This document shows, piece after piece, positions 1 through 8,567 of a stretch of DNA of 42,492 nucleotides. The stretch covers positions 1-42,492 of IMG/VR virus record IMGVR_UViG_3300047550_004989, one strand, 5' to 3'. The stretch comes from a virus. Made by a program: the position numbers and the translations under genes. Under the pieces are notes generated by a model, which saw only the letters and a list, made by a program, of their open reading frames with translations, ran no database searches and was not told the DNA's origin. Each line of letters begins with the position of its first letter. Within the stretch, counting starts at the first letter, position 1.

Positions 1-2
1 TT

Positions 3-362
3 ATTTGTATACATTGTAATAAAAAAATTGAAACCTTAATAGGTTTAAGGTCACATTCGGCATTATCACATAATATGACATCTGAAGATGTTTATCTAAA
101 ATATGTGTGTAATGGTATTCCCCCCCTGTGTGAATGTGGTTGTGGTGAGACACCTAAATTTAAAAGTTTGGTAAAAGGTTATTGGAGATTTGTAATGGGT
201 CATCATAATCGGGTACCAGGAAAAAACAATTTCCATAAAAATCCTGAAACGCATAAAAAGGCTATCGAAACTCAAAAAAAGAATTGGAAGGAAGGTAAGT
301 ATCGTAGGTGGTGGGAAAAAAACGATGAGGAAACATTAAGGAAGATAGAAGGTATTAAATAA
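3..362 (+). CDS. C2H2 finger / Cys-cluster protein, homing-endonuclease-associated type (5' partial)
   Basis: The frame is open from the window edge through the internal ATG at 75 to the TAA at 360-362, so the gene starts upstream and is partial. Numbering from the first visible codon, Cys2, Cys5, His18 and His23 form a classical C-x2-C-x12-H-x4-H zinc finger. A second cluster follows (Cys43, Cys45, Cys47 in LCECGCGETPKF) and then a basic GHHNR segment near residue 66. This finger, then CxCGCG, then GH layout is familiar from small phage proteins linked to HNH-type homing endonucleases and mobile DNA-binding proteins. The rest is Lys/Arg-rich (KKNWKEGKYRRWW), as expected for a nucleic-acid binder. 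No complete HNH catalytic motif is visible, so it may be a DNA-binding relic or a diverged nuclease. It is unrelated in type to the tail genes that follow, which fits insertion by a mobile element. Confidence 0.6.
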   Translation: MCIHCNKKIETLIGLRSHSALSHNMTSEDVYLKYVCNGIPPLCECGCGETPKFKSLVKGYWRFVMGHHNRVPGKNNFHKNPETHKKAIETQKKNWKEGKYRRWWEKNDEETLRKIEGIK

Positions 363-399
363 AATTTGTGTTTATAAAAAAATAAAGATTTTTATATTT

Positions 400-433
400 A
401 ATCATAGGGTGTGTAAAGCCCTATGATTTTTTT
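400..433 (+). terminator. Rho-independent-type hairpin ending at the start codon of the tail chaperone gene
   Basis: A perfect 10-bp inverted repeat (AATCATAGGG at 400-409 and CCCTATGATT at 419-428) has a 9-base loop and runs into seven T residues (427-433). It looks like an intrinsic terminator for the upstream finger gene. The ATG of the next gene is at 434, directly after the T tract, so the hairpin could also act in the leader of the tail operon if transcription reads through. Confidence 0.75.
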
Positions 434-1183
434 ATGGAACAAAGTATGTACAACCCCAATCCACTAACATTACCACATGACATTGTAAAATTACCATCTC
501 AGGGTGTTTTTTATAAAAATAAAAAGAAAGCCCTTAAAGTTGGTTACCTTACCGCAGCGGATGAAAACGTATTAATGGGCGGAGGAAATAGTAAAGAAGG
601 TCTAATAATAACGTTGTTAAGGTCTAAGATTTATGAAACCGACTTTAAACCTGAAGATTTACTTCAAGGGGATATGGAAGCTCTATTAATTTTCCTTAGA
701 AATACAGCATTCGGACCTGAATATGTCATAACATTGACAGACCCTGAGACTAATAAAGAATTTACATCTACCATACTTTTGGACGAATTGTTTATAAAAG
801 AAACAACAATTAAGCCTGGTGAGGATGGTACATTTACAACAAAATTACCAAAATCGGATATAACTGTTAAACTAAGACCTTTGACTTTCGGTGAACTAAT
901 GGAATTAGACAAAATGGCGGAAAGTTATCCTGTGGGAAGACCTGTTCCGAGACAAACTTGGAAACTTAATAAAATGGTTGTAGAAATGAATGGTAATTCA
1001 GAGCCAGGTTTTATTGCTCAAAACATAGAACAATTACCGATAGCGGATGCCAAATTTATAAGAAACTTTATAGATGAAAATGAACCAAGATTAGATTTAA
1101 CAAAAATGGTAAAAGCCCCATCAGGAAAAGAGACAAAAGTTAACATTGTCTTTGGGGTTGAGTTTTTTCGGCCTTTCTTCTAA
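434..1183 (+). CDS. Tail assembly chaperone / baseplate hub protein, T4 gp26-like (gpG analogue)
   Basis: This 249-residue protein has the layout of the T4 gp26 (T4_baseplate) family: an N-terminal LPSQGVFY segment, a KVGYLTAADENVL region, an I-x2-L helix, a LLQGDMEALLIFLRNTAFG helix (residues about 77-95), and a TDPETNKEF turn where relatives have a Cys pair. The next gene downstream is the tape measure, so the position matches the gpG slot of other tailed phages, where this class chaperones the tape measure. The reading frame stops at 1181-1183 just after a T6 run, and a second frame continues with a plausible C-terminal domain (see 1146-1328). ATG 434 is the first start after the hairpin and no Shine-Dalgarno is present. 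The family call rests on pattern and synteny; a role in hub assembly like T4 gp26/gp51 is the alternative reading. Confidence 0.65.
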   Translation: MEQSMYNPNPLTLPHDIVKLPSQGVFYKNKKKALKVGYLTAADENVLMGGGNSKEGLIITLLRSKIYETDFKPEDLLQGDMEALLIFLRNTAFGPEYVITLTDPETNKEFTSTILLDELFIKETTIKPGEDGTFTTKLPKSDITVKLRPLTFGELMELDKMAESYPVGRPVPRQTWKLNKMVVEMNGNSEPGFIAQNIEQLPIADAKFIRNFIDENEPRLDLTKMVKAPSGKETKVNIVFGVEFFRPFF

Positions 1184-1328
1184 TTATCGACCATCCCAAT
1201 CGTGGGAATTTTATGTTTGTTCAAAACATTTGGGGGTTAACTATTCTGACTTCTTGAATCTACCTGTATTCTTGCGCCGATACATGATTAATGAACATTT
1301 GAAAGAGATTTCACCACCAGAAACTTAA
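1146..1328 (+). CDS. C-terminal extension of the tail chaperone, probably made by ribosomal frameshifting (gpGT-like)
   Basis: This frame overlaps the end of the gp26-like gene and has only a weak TTG as a possible independent start. From about residue 18 it reads RPSQSWEFYVCSKHLG and then LPVFLRRYMINEHLKE, the small helical domain typical of the second frame of tail chaperones (aromatic helix, 'NLP' turn, final Ile-Asn-Glu helix). The two frames meet at GAG TTT TTT CGG (1160-1171). A +1 slip of Phe-tRNA from TTT (1166-1168) onto TTC (1167-1169), with the rare CGG codon waiting, gives a 297-residue fusion; a -2 slip inside the T6 run gives 298. The sequence cannot tell a real frameshift from a homopolymer error or a separate gp51-like gene, but the position before the tape measure favours a gpG/gpGT pair. 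Confidence 0.55.
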   Translation: MSLGLSFFGLSSNYRPSQSWEFYVCSKHLGVNYSDFLNLPVFLRRYMINEHLKEISPPET

Positions 1329-1336
1329 TTCTATAC

Positions 1337-1344
1337 TATTTATA
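1337..1344 (+). promoter_or_regulatory. TATTTATA motif upstream of the tape measure gene
   Basis: An exact TATTTATA octamer followed by TAAAAA lies 17 bases before the ATG at 1362. The same octamer recurs before several other tail genes (3309, 14987, 22870, 33940, 41030). It may be a phage late-promoter element. It is the reverse complement of the T4 late TATAAATA box, but here it lies in the same direction as the genes. Confidence 0.4.
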
Positions 1345-1361
1345 TAAAAACCTAAAAACGA

Positions 1362-3302
1362 ATGTTACAAGATAAAGGTCAAGAAAAATTAATTGAAGAT
1401 AAAATTTATTCAATTGATACCTACATTCAAAGTATTGGAGATATGTTCTCCAATATACTTTCTAACATTCCATTACCAGGGACGGGTTTTTACGATGAAC
1501 TAAATAGTTCATTTTCGGTTATGGAATCGACTGTTTCCAAACTTGCATCTCAATTCGGTGGTACTCGAGATTTGGCGGTTGCGATTAAACAAAGTATGGC
1601 TGAGTCGGCTGCGAGTGTAATACAATTGGGGGGTACATTACAAGACATTGCAAACATTCAATTAAGTGTTGTAAAGGCAACTCAAACTCAAACAATACTT
1701 AACAAAGATTATTTCCAAGATTTATATGCCATAAGTTCTTTGGTAAGTGACACGGGTAAAGTAAGTGCTGAGACAACTAAAGAAATTGTTTCATCATTTA
1801 TTAATGCTGGTTATGGTTTATATAACATTAGTAGTGAAGTTTCAACAATTATTAATAACGCAAAAGAATTGGGTGTTACCACAAATTCGGTCTTTAAACA
1901 GGTTGCGGAAAATATGAATAAGTTAGCCCTTTATAATTTCAGTGACGGTGTACAAGGTATGGCCAAAATGGCAGCTCAGGCGGCCGCTTTGAGAATCGAT
2001 ATGAAAGATACTTTAACACTAGCCGACCAATTATTCAAACCTGAAAAGGCAATTGAAATGTCAGCGGCATTCAGAAGATTAGGTGTTAGTGTGACTGAGT
2101 TGTTAGACCCATATAAGTTGATGGATATGGCAAGAAATGACCCTGAAGAATTACAGAAGTCTATTTTAAATGCCACAAAATCATTGGTTGATTTTGATGA
2201 GAAAAATCAAAAAATGAGAATATTACCTGGTGCTCAAGGACAATTAAGAGAATTGGCTGAAGCTATGGGAATGCCTGCTGAAAAATTGGCACAAATGGCA
2301 TTGAATGCGGGTGATTTGGAAAGAAAAATGAGTCAAATAAGATTCCCATCACAATTTGCGGATGAAAAAACTCGAACAATGATTGCTAATATGGCACAAA
2401 TGAGTGGTGGGTCATATGTTGTACAATATGAGGATTTAAGAGGTGAAAAAGTTACTAAGTTAGTATCGGAGTTAAAAAAAGAAGATGTTGAGGCATTGCA
2501 AGCTATGAATGTTAATATGGGTAAGAGTGCAATGGAATTACAAAGAGAAGCTAATGGATATTTGAAAAGTATGGCTTTTGATTTGGCGGCACAAAGGGGT
2601 GTTGTACCAAGGGCGTTAGCCGCATCTCGAGGTTTCGAAACGATGCAAAAAAGAATTTATGAAACTGTAAAACCAGCATTGGATATACCAGCCACAGTTT
2701 TAGGTTTAAAAAGAGATGAAAGAACAGGAATGTACCAATCTACAGGTTCTGTAGAAAGGATAGTGGATAGTTTTGAAAAACTTGTTAGTGAAAAAGTGTC
2801 AGAAGCAATAAAAAGTGGTAAACAAATAGATTTTGGGGATTTGTTCAAAGGTATAAGAGAAAAATTGGATAAGGCAGGGATTAAATCTGACGCAAGTATT
2901 GAAGATTATTTGAAAAAGGCTAAAGAAACTATCAAAAATGTTTATGACCAATATAAACCAAGTGTTAGTTTTAGTAACCCAAGAATGGATGAAATTTCAA
3001 ATAGGTGGACTCAAACTAAAACTCAAGTTGCGGCACCAACTATGAAATCCGCGTTAGGTGCGGATAAAGTTGCGATGTTAGAAGCACCTACTCAGTCAAG
3101 AATTAGAGGTGACCAACAGTTAGGTACAGTTAAGGTAGATGGAAATATAAATCTAACAACACCAACAGACGGAATGATGAAAGATGCCATAGTAAGAACC
3201 TTAGATAGAAAAGAGGTTGCCGATAAAATAACTGCGATAGTATTATCGTCAACACAATTAAACGAGACGTTAAAAGGAAGTGGTAAAGCTAAAATTAGTT
3301 AA
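1362..3302 (+). CDS. Tape measure protein (T4 gp29 position)
   Basis: This 646-residue, largely helical, Ala/Met/Lys-rich protein is encoded directly after the gpG-like chaperone, the standard place of the tail tape measure. It fixes tail tube length and sits inside the tube. The middle part (about residues 200-270, containing MKDTLTLADQLFKPEKAIEM, FRRLGVSVTELL and NATKSLVDFDE) resembles the conserved core of tape measures of Bacteroidota phages. Repeated AMGMPAEKLAQMALNAGDLE-type helices follow. No transmembrane helix or hydrolase domain is seen, unlike many siphophage tape measures. The length is close to T4 gp29 (590 residues); at about 0.15 nm per residue it would specify a tail near 95-100 nm, which is an inference. 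The start at ATG 1362 follows an A-rich leader, not a Shine-Dalgarno. Confidence 0.72.
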   Translation: MLQDKGQEKLIEDKIYSIDTYIQSIGDMFSNILSNIPLPGTGFYDELNSSFSVMESTVSKLASQFGGTRDLAVAIKQSMAESAASVIQLGGTLQDIANIQLSVVKATQTQTILNKDYFQDLYAISSLVSDTGKVSAETTKEIVSSFINAGYGLYNISSEVSTIINNAKELGVTTNSVFKQVAENMNKLALYNFSDGVQGMAKMAAQAAALRIDMKDTLTLADQLFKPEKAIEMSAAFRRLGVSVTELLDPYKLMDMARNDPEELQKSILNATKSLVDFDEKNQKMRILPGAQGQLRELAEAMGMPAEKLAQMALNAGDLERKMSQIRFPSQFADEKTRTMIANMAQMSGGSYVVQYEDLRGEKVTKLVSELKKEDVEALQAMNVNMGKSAMELQREANGYLKSMAFDLAAQRGVVPRALAASRGFETMQKRIYETVKPALDIPATVLGLKRDERTGMYQSTGSVERIVDSFEKLVSEKVSEAIKSGKQIDFGDLFKGIREKLDKAGIKSDASIEDYLKKAKETIKNVYDQYKPSVSFSNPRMDEISNRWTQTKTQVAAPTMKSALGADKVAMLEAPTQSRIRGDQQLGTVKVDGNINLTTPTDGMMKDAIVRTLDRKEVADKITAIVLSSTQLNETLKGSGKAKIS

Positions 3303-3308
3303 TTAATC

Positions 3309-3316
3309 TATTTATA
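3309..3316 (+). promoter_or_regulatory. TATTTATA motif upstream of the OmpA-containing baseplate gene
   Basis: The octamer CTATTTATAATAAAA sits 8 bases before the ATG at 3325, in the 22-base gap after the tape measure gene. It is one of the recurring set and may be a late promoter or an A/T-rich translation-initiation element. Confidence 0.35.
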
Positions 3317-3324
3317 ATAAAAAG

Positions 3325-6300
3325 ATGCCAAGTTATTTAACTTTCCCATCAACGGAGCAATATAGAAAAGTATTAATGGCGAGAAATCTCGCACCATATA
3401 CTGTGCCTGGTGTTTATACCCCCAATGTTAACCAAATTAATTATGAGGTTGTTTTGAGGGATGAAAGTGTTGTGGATTCCCCTGATGAGTTAATAGCTAA
3501 AGACCCATTTGCTGATTTATTATATCCCTTGAACCCATTTGGACCTGAAGGTGGTTTTAGTAAAACCATCAATGCGGGTGGATTGGCGAATACAAAATCG
3601 AATTTAGGGCCATACGATGTACAAGATGCGAAATTACCTGAACTGAGTTTACCTTACGAGAAACAAATACCAACTAATAATGTTTATACTAGTGGTAGAG
3701 AAATACAGTTATATTCGGTAGACAGTGATTTATTTAATGGTAATCCGAGTTCCAAAAATTTATTTATACCTTATTACGAGCCATGGAGTTTTGTTCCATC
3801 AACCTATACGGCATATGATATATTACTTCAGGATGACCCAAATGGTGATATGGGTAAGTTATCACAAGATTCTTTTATTGCTCAATTAGGTGCAAGACAA
3901 TTAAAGAGTTTATTACAAGATAACAACGCCACACAATCACAAAACCGTTTGAATTCATTTAATGCGAATGTTTTAAGAGGTGTTGGTGCTGGTGCAACTT
4001 CATATTTAAGAGGTACTAGTAATCAACCATATACATCGTATAAAATAACTTTAGATGCCGATTATTTAGCGGGAAATTATTTAGGTAGATTATCGGGTTC
4101 TTATTCACCATCATCAACAATACCTGGGGATTATTTTGAGGATGAACAATATCTAAGATATCCTGGAACGGTAAATCAAATATCTAACGCACTTAACATT
4201 AAATCGATATTAGGTCCGATTAATCAATATTTGGGTCCTAAGGTTTTCAGAAGACAAACACCATCAGAAGTATTCATACAAAATACTGGGTCGGGACAAG
4301 TATCTCAATTATTTATTAGTTTAAACTATAACAAATACAAACCTAACTATAATAGAAACCTTTTACAAGACATTGGTCAAGGTGCTCTAAATGTATTGGG
4401 TTTATCAAGCCAAGTTGATGTTCCAACAAATTATTATGTGGGTTCATCGGTACAAGACCCAACTTTTATTGAGTCCCCATTAGGACAAGTACCTTATGAT
4501 AGTTTGGGTAGAGATACACAATCAATTGTTGTTGGTCCTACCGAAATGTCAAATCTATTCGAAAACAACTCAACGAATGCCTTAAAATTTGGTTTGAATG
4601 GTAAGGCGTTTGAAGATGGTGCGGGATTATCTGGTGGATTGGTATGGAGTTCTCCTAAATATAGTAACGCAGGTTATAGAGCGTTAATTGGGGGAGACCA
4701 AGGAACTGAAAGTCCATCATTTAATGAGGTTAAATCTAAAATAGATACTGAATTAAGTATTGAATACGGATTTAAAGAAGGTTCGATATTAGATATTACT
4801 CAAAAACTTTTGGATTCAACACCAAGAGGTGGAAAAAGATTATCACACGTTGGTAACGCAATCAACCAACTGAGTAAAGTTTTTAATGACGGTTATAAGG
4901 AAATTACTAAAGGTTCTAAAGTATTATCATATGTAGACCAAAATGGTGCTGTTGTAGGAACAGAATATTGTAGAGTATTCACTAAAGATACTCCATATTA
5001 TACATACCAAGATTTACAGAAGTATGATGGTAATATTAGAAAGTTCACTTATTCCGTATTGGATAATACCTTCAATTTGAATATCGCACCACTTAAAACA
5101 ACATCAACATCAAGTTCAACAAATATTGTTAATGGAAGTGTAAAAAAATATATGTTCTCAATAGAGAATTTGGCTTGGAGAACTTCTAATAGGCCAGGTT
5201 TTACCGTTTTAGATTTACCTGAGTGTGAAAGAGGTCCGAATGGTGGTAGAGTTATGTGGTTTCCTCCATATGATTTAGCATTTTCAGAAAACATTACACC
5301 TAATTTCGAATCAAATAACTTTTTAGGTAGACCCGAGCCTGTTTACACATATAAGAATACTCAAAGGTCAGGGACTTTAAGTTGGAAAATAGTTGTAGAC
5401 CATCCTTCAATATTAAATGTTATTGCGGATAAAGAATTAAAAAACTTAACCGACCAACAAATTAACGGTATTGTTGATTCATTTTTTGCGGGATGTAAGA
5501 AATATGATATCTATACGTTAGCGGCTAAATATAATACAATACCTATAAATGAATTGTATGCGATACAAGAAATAATTTTAAATGAAACCAGTTTAAAACC
5601 CGAGGACGTTGAAAGTATTTCTAATGTGGCATCAAAACAAACTGAAGATATTAAACAACAACCACCAAGTGTTGATTTAACAAAATATAATGGTTTGGCA
5701 TATTATTTTGATAATGATTCTCCTGACCCAAATTCAACATCGACAACAACAACGGCTGATTATCTTACATTGTATAATGAGTATATCGGAAATAAATCGA
5801 CATACGAGAATAATGCGCCAACAGAAAGTGATAAATCAAATATTGATAATTTCTTCACAAGTATTATTGAGACGAACTTTAAACAAAACGATGATTTATT
5901 AAATGATTTAGTGAAACTTTTTGAAGGTAATAGTACAGCAGATGGTAAAACAAATGCGTTTGTTACAATTACTTTACAAGGTAGTGCTTCGGCACCAGCC
6001 ACTGCGGGATACAATCAGAATTTATCTGAAAGAAGAGCGTCATCGGTAAAAAACTATTTTACAAATTGGAATAGTGGTAAACTTGCTAAGTATATAACAA
6101 GTAATAATTTGGTTATACAAACATCGGGGACTGGTGAACAAGTACCTAATTTAAAAGTTCCTAATGCACCATATATCACGGCAAGTAATTGTACTGATTT
6201 GAAACCAAACGCAACACAGTACGAAAAAATCTACTCACCAAATGCAATGGCATGTAGAAGAGTATCTATGAGTATTTCAAATCCTAAGATAAATCCACCA

Positions 6301-8244
6301 GAAAAAAACCCAACAAATGATAATACTCAAACAACTCCAACTTCAAAAACACCACCTGGATACACACCAGCACAGCCAGTTCCTGCTAATATATCAACTC
6401 AACAAAAATTAAGAGATGGTATTAGTAAGAAAATTTTAAGAACACTATTATCAGAATGTAGTTATTTCGAGGCAATTCAGAAAGAAGACCCAATGTTTTA
6501 TGGTTCTATTCAAAAACAATTAAAACATTTTAGTCCTGCTTTCCATGCGATTACGCCTGAAGGTTTGAACTCAAGATTAACTTTCTTACAACAATGTACT
6601 AGACCTGGAGATACTATCCCAACAATAGGTTTGGACGGTAAACCAAAATACACTAATTCAGTTAATACAAGTTTTGGTGCTCCTCCTGTTTTAATATTGA
6701 GGATAGGTGACTTCTATAATACAAAGATAGTTCCAACATCATTGAATATTCAATATGAACCGTTAGTTTTGGATATTAATCCTGAAGGTATTGGTGTTCA
6801 ACCTATGATAGCAAAAATATCTTTAAGTTTTAACTTTGTTGGTGGTTCAGGGTTGAAAGAACCCATTGACCAATTACAAAATGCGTTATCATTTAATTAT
6901 TATGCCAATACAGAAATGTACGATGAAAGAGCTGACGCTACAGACCCATCATATAAAAAAATAGATGCGGATGTTGTTAAAGCGATTTTAGACCAATCAA
7001 AAACATTGGGAGTAAATAATGTGAATAACAACATTAAAAATGATGGAGGAAAACCAATTGGTGACGTAGTTCAAATTGTACAATCGGATGCTGGTGCAAG
7101 TGGAAATACGACCTACCAAAAAATTATGGATGGTTTATTAACAAATGGTCAAAACTATATTAATTCGGTTTATAACAAAATAGTACAATTAACAAAAGAT
7201 AATAACTTCCAAGTTTATACTTGTTTTATACAAGATAGGAAATACTCAAGTGGGGTAACAAAAGAATTTACAACACCGAAAGATTTAAAGATTGTAGGTA
7301 AACCATACGACATAGAGTCAAGAATTACAAAATTATTTGATGATATTAATAATGATATTGATAATGTTAAGAACGATGGGGACGATGGATTAGATTTTAT
7401 CAAACAATTGTTTGTTCAAAACTATTCTAAGAACTCAGTGAAGAAAGTTAAGGAAAGTTTAAAAAATGCTGTCAATAAAAATAAAACAGATATTATAAAT
7501 TCAACAACTTCAGTTTTAAATGAGATAACGAATTCACAAACTGATTTAGTTAGAACATTTAGAAAATTAGATATTATTGATTCATTAACCGATGGTTATA
7601 TTCAAACAAATCAAAGTGCTGAAATCTATAATTTGACAGCAACAACTGAAGTACAATCAGGCGGAACATACGCAGATACCTACGCAGAATTAGTTGGGGA
7701 TTATGATTTGGCCGTTGATAGTTTAAGTTCCTTTTATAACGATTTGAAATCATCAGGATTTATTGAGATAGAATATAACACTGATAATTTAAGACTTTAT
7801 GATGATGGAAATACATTGGGTGTTGATTCTTGTTGTATAAATCAAGAAAAGAGATTTTATATGGCAATGTCAAAAGTGATACTTGACCCTAATAAATTGA
7901 ATTCATTTATAGAAGAAATTATACCTAAAGATATTCAGACACAAAATGTCGGTGGAAAATCTATTTTAGATTTCACCAAAGATTATTTTTCACAAAAAAG
8001 AAATTACTATCAAAGAGAGTATACAGCAGAACAAAAATTTGTGAAAAATTTTGAAACTACAAGTAATTATAAAGACAAGTACAAAACTTGGAAACCATTT
8101 GTTTCGGGTAAAGTTCGAAAATTCTTGTTCAGCGGTTATGTTGATGGAACATCCACACAAGTAACTTATTTACAGAATTTATATAAAGACGGAAACTCAA
8201 ATACAAGTGACCAAACATTCAACGGAAAAAATAAACTTAACTAA
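3325..8244 (+). CDS. Giant baseplate protein with tube-initiator-like regions and an OmpA-like domain
   Basis: This 1639-residue protein fills the place of the T4 tube-initiator/baseplate genes (48/54) between the tape measure and gp53. Residues about 614-695 hold GRVMWFPPYDLAFSE, then FLGRPEPVYTYKNTQRSG and VVDHPS, a pattern shared by large phage baseplate proteins. A second similar region is at about 1121-1205 (PTSLNIQYEPLVLDINPEG, IAKISLSFNFVGG). Between them residues about 836-989 resemble an OmpA_C peptidoglycan-binding domain: VTITLQGSASAPATAGYNQN, then LSERRASSVKNYF, and a final ACRRVSMSIS strand. A Pro/Thr linker (990-1025) follows. The first 600 residues and the last 430 are unrecognised; the C-terminus is helical and Asn/Asp/Lys-rich. 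The stop overlaps the next start (TAATG), indicating coupling. The gp48/gp54 relation is inferred from position and motif shape only; the OmpA-like call is firmer. Confidence 0.6.
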   Translation: MPSYLTFPSTEQYRKVLMARNLAPYTVPGVYTPNVNQINYEVVLRDESVVDSPDELIAKDPFADLLYPLNPFGPEGGFSKTINAGGLANTKSNLGPYDVQDAKLPELSLPYEKQIPTNNVYTSGREIQLYSVDSDLFNGNPSSKNLFIPYYEPWSFVPSTYTAYDILLQDDPNGDMGKLSQDSFIAQLGARQLKSLLQDNNATQSQNRLNSFNANVLRGVGAGATSYLRGTSNQPYTSYKITLDADYLAGNYLGRLSGSYSPSSTIPGDYFEDEQYLRYPGTVNQISNALNIKSILGPINQYLGPKVFRRQTPSEVFIQNTGSGQVSQLFISLNYNKYKPNYNRNLLQDIGQGALNVLGLSSQVDVPTNYYVGSSVQDPTFIESPLGQVPYDSLGRDTQSIVVGPTEMSNLFENNSTNALKFGLNGKAFEDGAGLSGGLVWSSPKYSNAGYRALIGGDQGTESPSFNEVKSKIDTELSIEYGFKEGSILDITQKLLDSTPRGGKRLSHVGNAINQLSKVFNDGYKEITKGSKVLSYVDQNGAVVGTEYCRVFTKDTPYYTYQDLQKYDGNIRKFTYSVLDNTFNLNIAPLKTTSTSSSTNIVNGSVKKYMFSIENLAWRTSNRPGFTVLDLPECERGPNGGRVMWFPPYDLAFSENITPNFESNNFLGRPEPVYTYKNTQRSGTLSWKIVVDHPSILNVIADKELKNLTDQQINGIVDSFFAGCKKYDIYTLAAKYNTIPINELYAIQEIILNETSLKPEDVESISNVASKQTEDIKQQPPSVDLTKYNGLAYYFDNDSPDPNSTSTTTTADYLTLYNEYIGNKSTYENNAPTESDKSNIDNFFTSIIETNFKQNDDLLNDLVKLFEGNSTADGKTNAFVTITLQGSASAPATAGYNQNLSERRASSVKNYFTNWNSGKLAKYITSNNLVIQTSGTGEQVPNLKVPNAPYITASNCTDLKPNATQYEKIYSPNAMACRRVSMSISNPKINPPEKNPTNDNTQTTPTSKTPPGYTPAQPVPANISTQQKLRDGISKKILRTLLSECSYFEAIQKEDPMFYGSIQKQLKHFSPAFHAITPEGLNSRLTFLQQCTRPGDTIPTIGLDGKPKYTNSVNTSFGAPPVLILRIGDFYNTKIVPTSLNIQYEPLVLDINPEGIGVQPMIAKISLSFNFVGGSGLKEPIDQLQNALSFNYYANTEMYDERADATDPSYKKIDADVVKAILDQSKTLGVNNVNNNIKNDGGKPIGDVVQIVQSDAGASGNTTYQKIMDGLLTNGQNYINSVYNKIVQLTKDNNFQVYTCFIQDRKYSSGVTKEFTTPKDLKIVGKPYDIESRITKLFDDINNDIDNVKNDGDDGLDFIKQLFVQNYSKNSVKKVKESLKNAVNKNKTDIINSTTSVLNEITNSQTDLVRTFRKLDIIDSLTDGYIQTNQSAEIYNLTATTEVQSGGTYADTYAELVGDYDLAVDSLSSFYNDLKSSGFIEIEYNTDNLRLYDDGNTLGVDSCCINQEKRFYMAMSKVILDPNKLNSFIEEIIPKDIQTQNVGGKSILDFTKDYFSQKRNYYQREYTAEQKFVKNFETTSNYKDKYKTWKPFVSGKVRKFLFSGYVDGTSTQVTYLQNLYKDGNSNTSDQTFNGKNKLN

Positions 8245-8567
8245 TGAGTGATTTATATTTCAATCGGTATAGAAACTTTCTTATTAATGGAGAACAAACA
8301 GTTGTTCCATTTGTAAAAGTCCCTGCAAAGGCAACTGATAAGAAATATTTTTATAAAGTTGGTGTAAGTAGGTTGGATAAAGTAAGCCAAGAGTACTATG
8401 GAACACCATTATTTGGATGGATTATCCTTTTGGCTAATCCTGAATATGGGGGATTGGAGTGGAACATTCCTGATAATGCTCTATTGACAATTCCATTTCC
8501 TTTAATAGCTTCAGTACAAGATTACGAAGCTGAGTTAAATAATTACTTCTTCTATTATGGTAGATAA
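8244..8567 (+). CDS. 53: Baseplate wedge protein gp53-like (LysM-like fold)
   Basis: This 107-residue protein carries the signature of the gp53 wedge family: KVSQEYYGTPLFGWIILLAN (residues 46-65) followed by a GLEWNIPDNALLTIPFP segment (70-86). The 'I-x-x-x-Y-Y-G-x-x-x-x-W-x-I-x-x-x-N ... I-P-x-G/D-x-x-L-x-I-P' pattern is the LysM-like core that clamps the inner wedge to the hub. T4 gp53 is about 196 residues, so this is a short form with only the core. The ATG overlaps the preceding stop by one base, and the end overlaps the next gene by 11 bases, so the three are translationally coupled. Confidence 0.82.
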   Translation: MSDLYFNRYRNFLINGEQTVVPFVKVPAKATDKKYFYKVGVSRLDKVSQEYYGTPLFGWIILLANPEYGGLEWNIPDNALLTIPFPLIASVQDYEAELNNYFFYYGR

